Shown here in pieces: positions 60,500 to 64,000 of a stretch of 64,000 nucleotides of DNA. Numbering within the stretch: position 1 is the stretch's first letter; each line of letters opens with the position of its first letter. Source of the DNA: Haemophilus parainfluenzae (GTDB lineage: Bacteria > Pseudomonadota > Gammaproteobacteria > Enterobacterales > Pasteurellaceae). The stretch spans positions 186,001 through 250,000 of the forward strand of contig NZ_QEPZ01000003.1 in the NCBI RefSeq assembly GCF_003253005.1, given 5' to 3'. Position numbers and translations under genes: made by a program. A model generated the notes under the pieces. That model was not told the DNA's origin and did no database searches. It saw nothing but the letters and a program-made list of their open reading frames with translations.

Positions 60500-60522
60500 A
60501 CCGCACTTTTCAACTAAAACAA

Positions 60523-60550
60523 AACACCCGCATCTTTGCGGGTGTTGTTT
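60523..60550. terminator. Terminator between fabR and hel
   Basis: AACACCCGCA and TGCGGGTGTT form a 10-base stem with a TCTT loop, followed by GTTTT. Confidence 0.85.
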
Positions 60551-60566
60551 TATCTAAAATAGGGAA

Positions 60567-61400
<834 letters not shown>

Positions 61401-61482
61401 TTAAAAAGTCATAATGACAAGCAAAAGTATAACAAGCCTATTCGGGCAGTGGCTACGGCTTTATCAAACTTTATAACTAATT

Positions 61483-61498
61483 TGTGAGATAGATCACA
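61483..61498. promoter_or_regulatory. CRP site upstream of hel
   Basis: TGTGAGATAGATCACA is a perfect TGTGA-N6-TCACA. On the minus strand a TATACT (61426-61431) predicts a hel start near 61419, 71.5 bases from the site centre, a permitted class I spacing. Confidence 0.65.
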
Positions 61499-61635
61499 TT
61501 TTTCATTCTGAAGTAATCTAACAAGCCCGATGAAATCATTTCAAAAATCATCTTATTTTTAACCGCACTTTTTCATCGCATTTCGCTGTATTTCACGGTA
61601 AACTATCCCCGGTTTTCAGAAATAATAGGTAATTT

Positions 61636-61914
61636 ATGCGTCTTTTCATTGGAATTTTAGTGGGTATTCTCGTGCTATTTCAGTACGATCTTTGGTTTGG
61701 TAAAAACGGCTATTTTGATTACAAAGATGTCGCAGCTCAAATCAAAGAGAATAAAGCTGAAAATGAAAAGCTCTCACAAAGAAATCAAATGATTTCCGCC
61801 GAAATTCAAGGATTAACAAAAGGCTTTGAATCTATTGAAGAACGTGCACGCATGAGCCATGATATGGTCAAACCAAACGAAGTGTTCTATCACATCGTCA
61901 AAGAGCATAAATAA
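61636..61914 (+). CDS. ftsB: Cell division protein FtsB
   Basis: Small bitopic divisome protein that forms the FtsQLB complex. The 92 residues have an N-terminal membrane helix ([20 protein letters not shown]), a coiled coil ([20 protein letters not shown]) and the conserved [20 protein letters not shown]. Its stop overlaps the ispD start (TAATG). Confidence 0.94.
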   Translation: MRLFIGILVGILVLFQYDLWFGKNGYFDYKDVAAQIKENKAENEKLSQRNQMISAEIQGLTKGFESIEERARMSHDMVKPNEVFYHIVKEHK

Positions 61915-62597
61915 TGAGCCGCGAAATTATTGCCGTTATTCCTGCTGCAGGCGTTGGAAGCCGTATGCAGGCAAATAAACCTAAGCAATATCTGAAAATC
62001 CTAGACAAGACGATTCTGGAACATACACTCTCTGTCATTCTATCCCACCCTGCAATCAATCACGTTATCCTTGCGGTGGGAAAAAATGATCCCTATCTTT
62101 CTGAAATTACCTTATTCCCTCATCAAAATATCACCCTAGTTGAAGGGGGAGAAACACGAGCTGAGTCAGTTCTAAATGGACTCAACGCGATAAAAAATGA
62201 CCATGCTTGGGTGTTGGTGCATGATGCAGCCAGACCTTGTTTAACCCATCAAGATTTAGATAAATTGCTCCAAATCGATGATGAGCAAGGTGCTATTTTA
62301 GCTATTCCAGCGGTCGATACGATTAAACGCGCGAATAAACAACAAAATATTATTAAAACAGAAGATCGCACTGAACTCTGGCTTGCTCAGACGCCTCAAT
62401 TTTTCCGTTGCGATCTATTAAGAAATGCACTTGAACAGGGGCTCTCTCAAGGTGCTAATATTACAGATGAAGCCTCTGCGATGGAACTTGCCGGATTTCG
62501 ACCGCACTTAGTCGCGGGACGAAGTGATAATATTAAAGTGACACGTCCAGAAGATTTAGCTTTAGCCGAATTTTATTTAACAAGGAAAACTCTATGA
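61914..62597 (+). CDS. ispD: 2-C-methyl-D-erythritol 4-phosphate cytidylyltransferase IspD
   Basis: Third enzyme of the MEP isoprenoid pathway, joining CTP to methylerythritol phosphate. The 227 residues carry [36 protein letters not shown] and [11 protein letters not shown]. It is coupled to ftsB and ispF by start-stop overlaps. Confidence 0.97.
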   Translation: MSREIIAVIPAAGVGSRMQANKPKQYLKILDKTILEHTLSVILSHPAINHVILAVGKNDPYLSEITLFPHQNITLVEGGETRAESVLNGLNAIKNDHAWVLVHDAARPCLTHQDLDKLLQIDDEQGAILAIPAVDTIKRANKQQNIIKTEDRTELWLAQTPQFFRCDLLRNALEQGLSQGANITDEASAMELAGFRPHLVAGRSDNIKVTRPEDLALAEFYLTRKTL

Positions 62598-63070
62598 TAC
62601 GAATTGGACATGGGTTTGATGTTCATGCCTTTGGTGAAGATCGCCCTTTAATTATTGGTGGCGTTGAAGTGCCTTACCATACTGGATTTATTGCCCATTC
62701 TGATGGAGATGTCGCCTTACATGCTTTAACAGATGCTTTATTAGGTGCGGCAGCATTAGGTGATATAGGTAAACTCTTCCCTGATACCGATATGCAATAT
62801 AAAAATGCAGATAGCCGTGTTTTATTACGAGAAGCATTCCGCCAAGTACAAGAAAAAGGCTATAAAGTAAGTAATGTGGATGTGACCATTATTGCACAAG
62901 CCCCTAAAATGCGTCCTCATATCGATGCAATGCGAGCGAAGATTGCGGAAGATTTACATTGTGATATTGAGCAAGTGAATGTTAAAGCAACCACAACAGA
63001 AAAACTTGGTTTTACGGGTCGAAGTGAAGGTATTGCTTGCGAAGCCGTTGCATTGTTACTCAAAGCTTAA
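62594..63070 (+). CDS. ispF: 2-C-methyl-D-erythritol 2,4-cyclodiphosphate synthase IspF
   Basis: Makes the cyclic diphosphate intermediate of the MEP pathway. The 158 residues have the zinc site in [20 protein letters not shown], the [20 protein letters not shown] motif and [20 protein letters not shown]. It overlaps ispD by four bases (ATGA) and ends before a strong terminator. Confidence 0.97.
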   Translation: MIRIGHGFDVHAFGEDRPLIIGGVEVPYHTGFIAHSDGDVALHALTDALLGAAALGDIGKLFPDTDMQYKNADSRVLLREAFRQVQEKGYKVSNVDVTIIAQAPKMRPHIDAMRAKIAEDLHCDIEQVNVKATTTEKLGFTGRSEGIACEAVALLLKA

Positions 63071-63085
63071 ATTTTAGGTAAAAGA

Positions 63086-63110
63086 AAAGGTTGGTAAAAT
63101 ACCAACCTTT
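63086..63110. terminator. Bidirectional terminator between ispF and mscL
   Basis: AAAGGTTGGTA and TACCAACCTTT form an 11-base stem with a 3-base loop, followed by CTTTATTT. Confidence 0.85.
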
Positions 63111-63132
63111 CTTTATTTAGATTAAATTCTTA

Positions 63133-63516
63133 TTATTTTTTTAATAAATCGCGAATTTCAGTAAGTAATTCTTCTTGTGAAGGACCTTTTACTTTTTCTA
63201 CTGGTTTTTTCACTTTGTTGATACCTTTGATCATCATGAAGATTGAGAATGCAATGATGACGAAATCAAAGACGTTTTGAACAAATGCGCCGTAGTTTAA
63301 TGTTACTGCTGGAGTTTCACCTACTGCTTCTGCTAACGTGATTTTTAAATCTTTGAAATCTACGCCACCAGTTAAAATACCTAATACAGGCATTACTACG
63401 TCACCGACAAGTGAACTTACGATTTTACCAAAAGCACCACCGATGATCACACCAACTGCCATGTCTACTACGTTGCCGCGCACTGCGAATTCGCGGAATT
63501 CTTTAAGAAAGCTCAT
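63133..63516 (-). CDS. mscL: Large-conductance mechanosensitive channel MscL
   Basis: Pentameric emergency channel that opens under membrane tension during osmotic downshift. The 127 residues have [20 protein letters not shown] leading into the pore helix [20 protein letters not shown], a second helix ([17 protein letters not shown]) and the basic C-terminal bundle. It lies downstream of trkA on the same strand. Confidence 0.97.
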   Translation of the reverse strand: MSFLKEFREFAVRGNVVDMAVGVIIGGAFGKIVSSLVGDVVMPVLGILTGGVDFKDLKITLAEAVGETPAVTLNYGAFVQNVFDFVIIAFSIFMMIKGINKVKKPVEKVKGPSQEELLTEIRDLLKK

Positions 63517-63594
63517 AAAATTTCCTTTTGTCTTGGTTTAAAAAATTAAAAGAGTGCGTATTATAGATTTTCAGATTAAAAAGTAAACTGTTAT

Positions 63595-64000
63595 TTAAAT
63601 AAAAAATGCACTTGGTTGGAATAATTTTTCTATTTCTGACACAGATTTCTTATCATTGATATAAATAATGACACTATCACCTTCTTCAATGGCCACCTGA
63701 CGACGAGCAATGATTACTTCATTTTTACGTAAAATTGCCGCAATCATTGCACCAACTGGAAGTTTAATATCACCAATCTGTCTTCCAACCACATTAGATG
63801 TTGTCGAATCGCCATGTACCACAAGTTCAATGGCTTCCGCAGTACCATGACGCAAAGAGGCCACGTTTTTGATATCTCCTTTACGCACATGCCCCAATAA
63901 AGCCGAAATTGTCGCTTGTTGTGGAGAAACCGCAATATCAATGGTTCCCCCTTGAATCAAATTGATATATGCCATGCGTTGAATCAGTACCATCGCTTTT
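63595..64000 (-). CDS. trkA: Potassium uptake regulatory protein TrkA, C-terminal part (cut by window edge)
   Basis: NAD(H)-binding peripheral subunit that gates Trk potassium channels. The visible 134 or so codons are the end of the second half-repeat: [40 protein letters not shown], a C-terminal TrkA_C domain ([20 protein letters not shown]) and the terminal LFQPSAFFI. The reading frame stays open through the window edge; an internal ATG at 63993 is not the start. Confidence 0.92.
   Translation of the reverse strand, partial: KAMVLIQRMAYINLIQGGTIDIAVSPQQATISALLGHVRKGDIKNVASLRHGTAEAIELVVHGDSTTSNVVGRQIGDIKLPVGAMIAAILRKNEVIIARRQVAIEEGDSVIIYINDKKSVSEIEKLFQPSAFFI

Overview
The window comes from a Pasteurellaceae chromosome, most likely Haemophilus of the H. 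parainfluenzae/H. influenzae group. The 9-base Haemophilus uptake signal (AAGTGCGGT / ACCGCACTT) recurs throughout, often as inverted pairs that form terminators. Gene content fits too: the lipoprotein e(P4) gene hel, a fused peroxiredoxin-glutaredoxin, pnuC for NAD-precursor uptake, and glpR-glpG. The species call is inference from content.

Layout: 1-4315 is a leftward cell-envelope and housekeeping run (truD, surE, a DedA-like yqaA, a small lipoprotein, nlpD, then the start of proS). 4522-6416 holds rraB, a SIMPL-domain protein and slyD. An intact-looking IS3-family element (6464-7707) sits in the loop of the terminator that slyD and hslVU once shared. 7742-16525 carries hslVU, aphA, rmuC, yqhA, hslR, nudE, an OPT transporter and a small membrane protein. 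16535-21963 is cysQ and the oxidative pentose phosphate genes zwf, pgl and gnd, with an AT-rich HNH endonuclease gene between pgl and gnd. 22043-29178 has srmB, trmN6, pnuC, rapA and rluA. 29236-44680 is the leftward S10-spc-alpha ribosomal protein superoperon with secY and rpoA. It is interrupted between rpsQ and rplN by an accessory block holding a membrane zinc-ribbon protein and a frameshifted gene. 45011-49250 is ftsYEX and the RNA methyltransferases rsmD and trmL. 49678-51448 is glpR, glpG and a small membrane protein. 58088-64000 is the peroxiredoxin-glutaredoxin gene, oxyR, fabR, hel, ftsB-ispD-ispF, mscL and the end of trkA.

The most striking region is 51471-58064, about 6.5 kb bounded by 58-base direct repeats with one mismatch. 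Each repeat contains a bidirectional terminator. Inside are a PhnP-like metallo-hydrolase, a nucleoside-type MFS permease, an MgtC/SapB membrane protein, GalT, and a convergent 686-residue regulator that fuses a LacI-type repressor to a complete ABC-type solute-binding protein. The operon promoter has a perfect CRP site at -61.5 and two LacI-type operators whose centres are 42 bases apart. This looks like a mobile, catabolite-controlled uptake and processing module for an unidentified galactose-containing or related compound.

Regulation seen across the window: candidate CRP sites before aphA, between pnuC and rapA, before hel, before the island operon, and at an orphan promoter (49315) that drives a serine-rich micro-ORF toward glpR. 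There is also a heat-shock type promoter before hslVU, the S4-binding alpha-operon leader, a structured S10 leader, and separate promoters for the spc operon and the accessory block.
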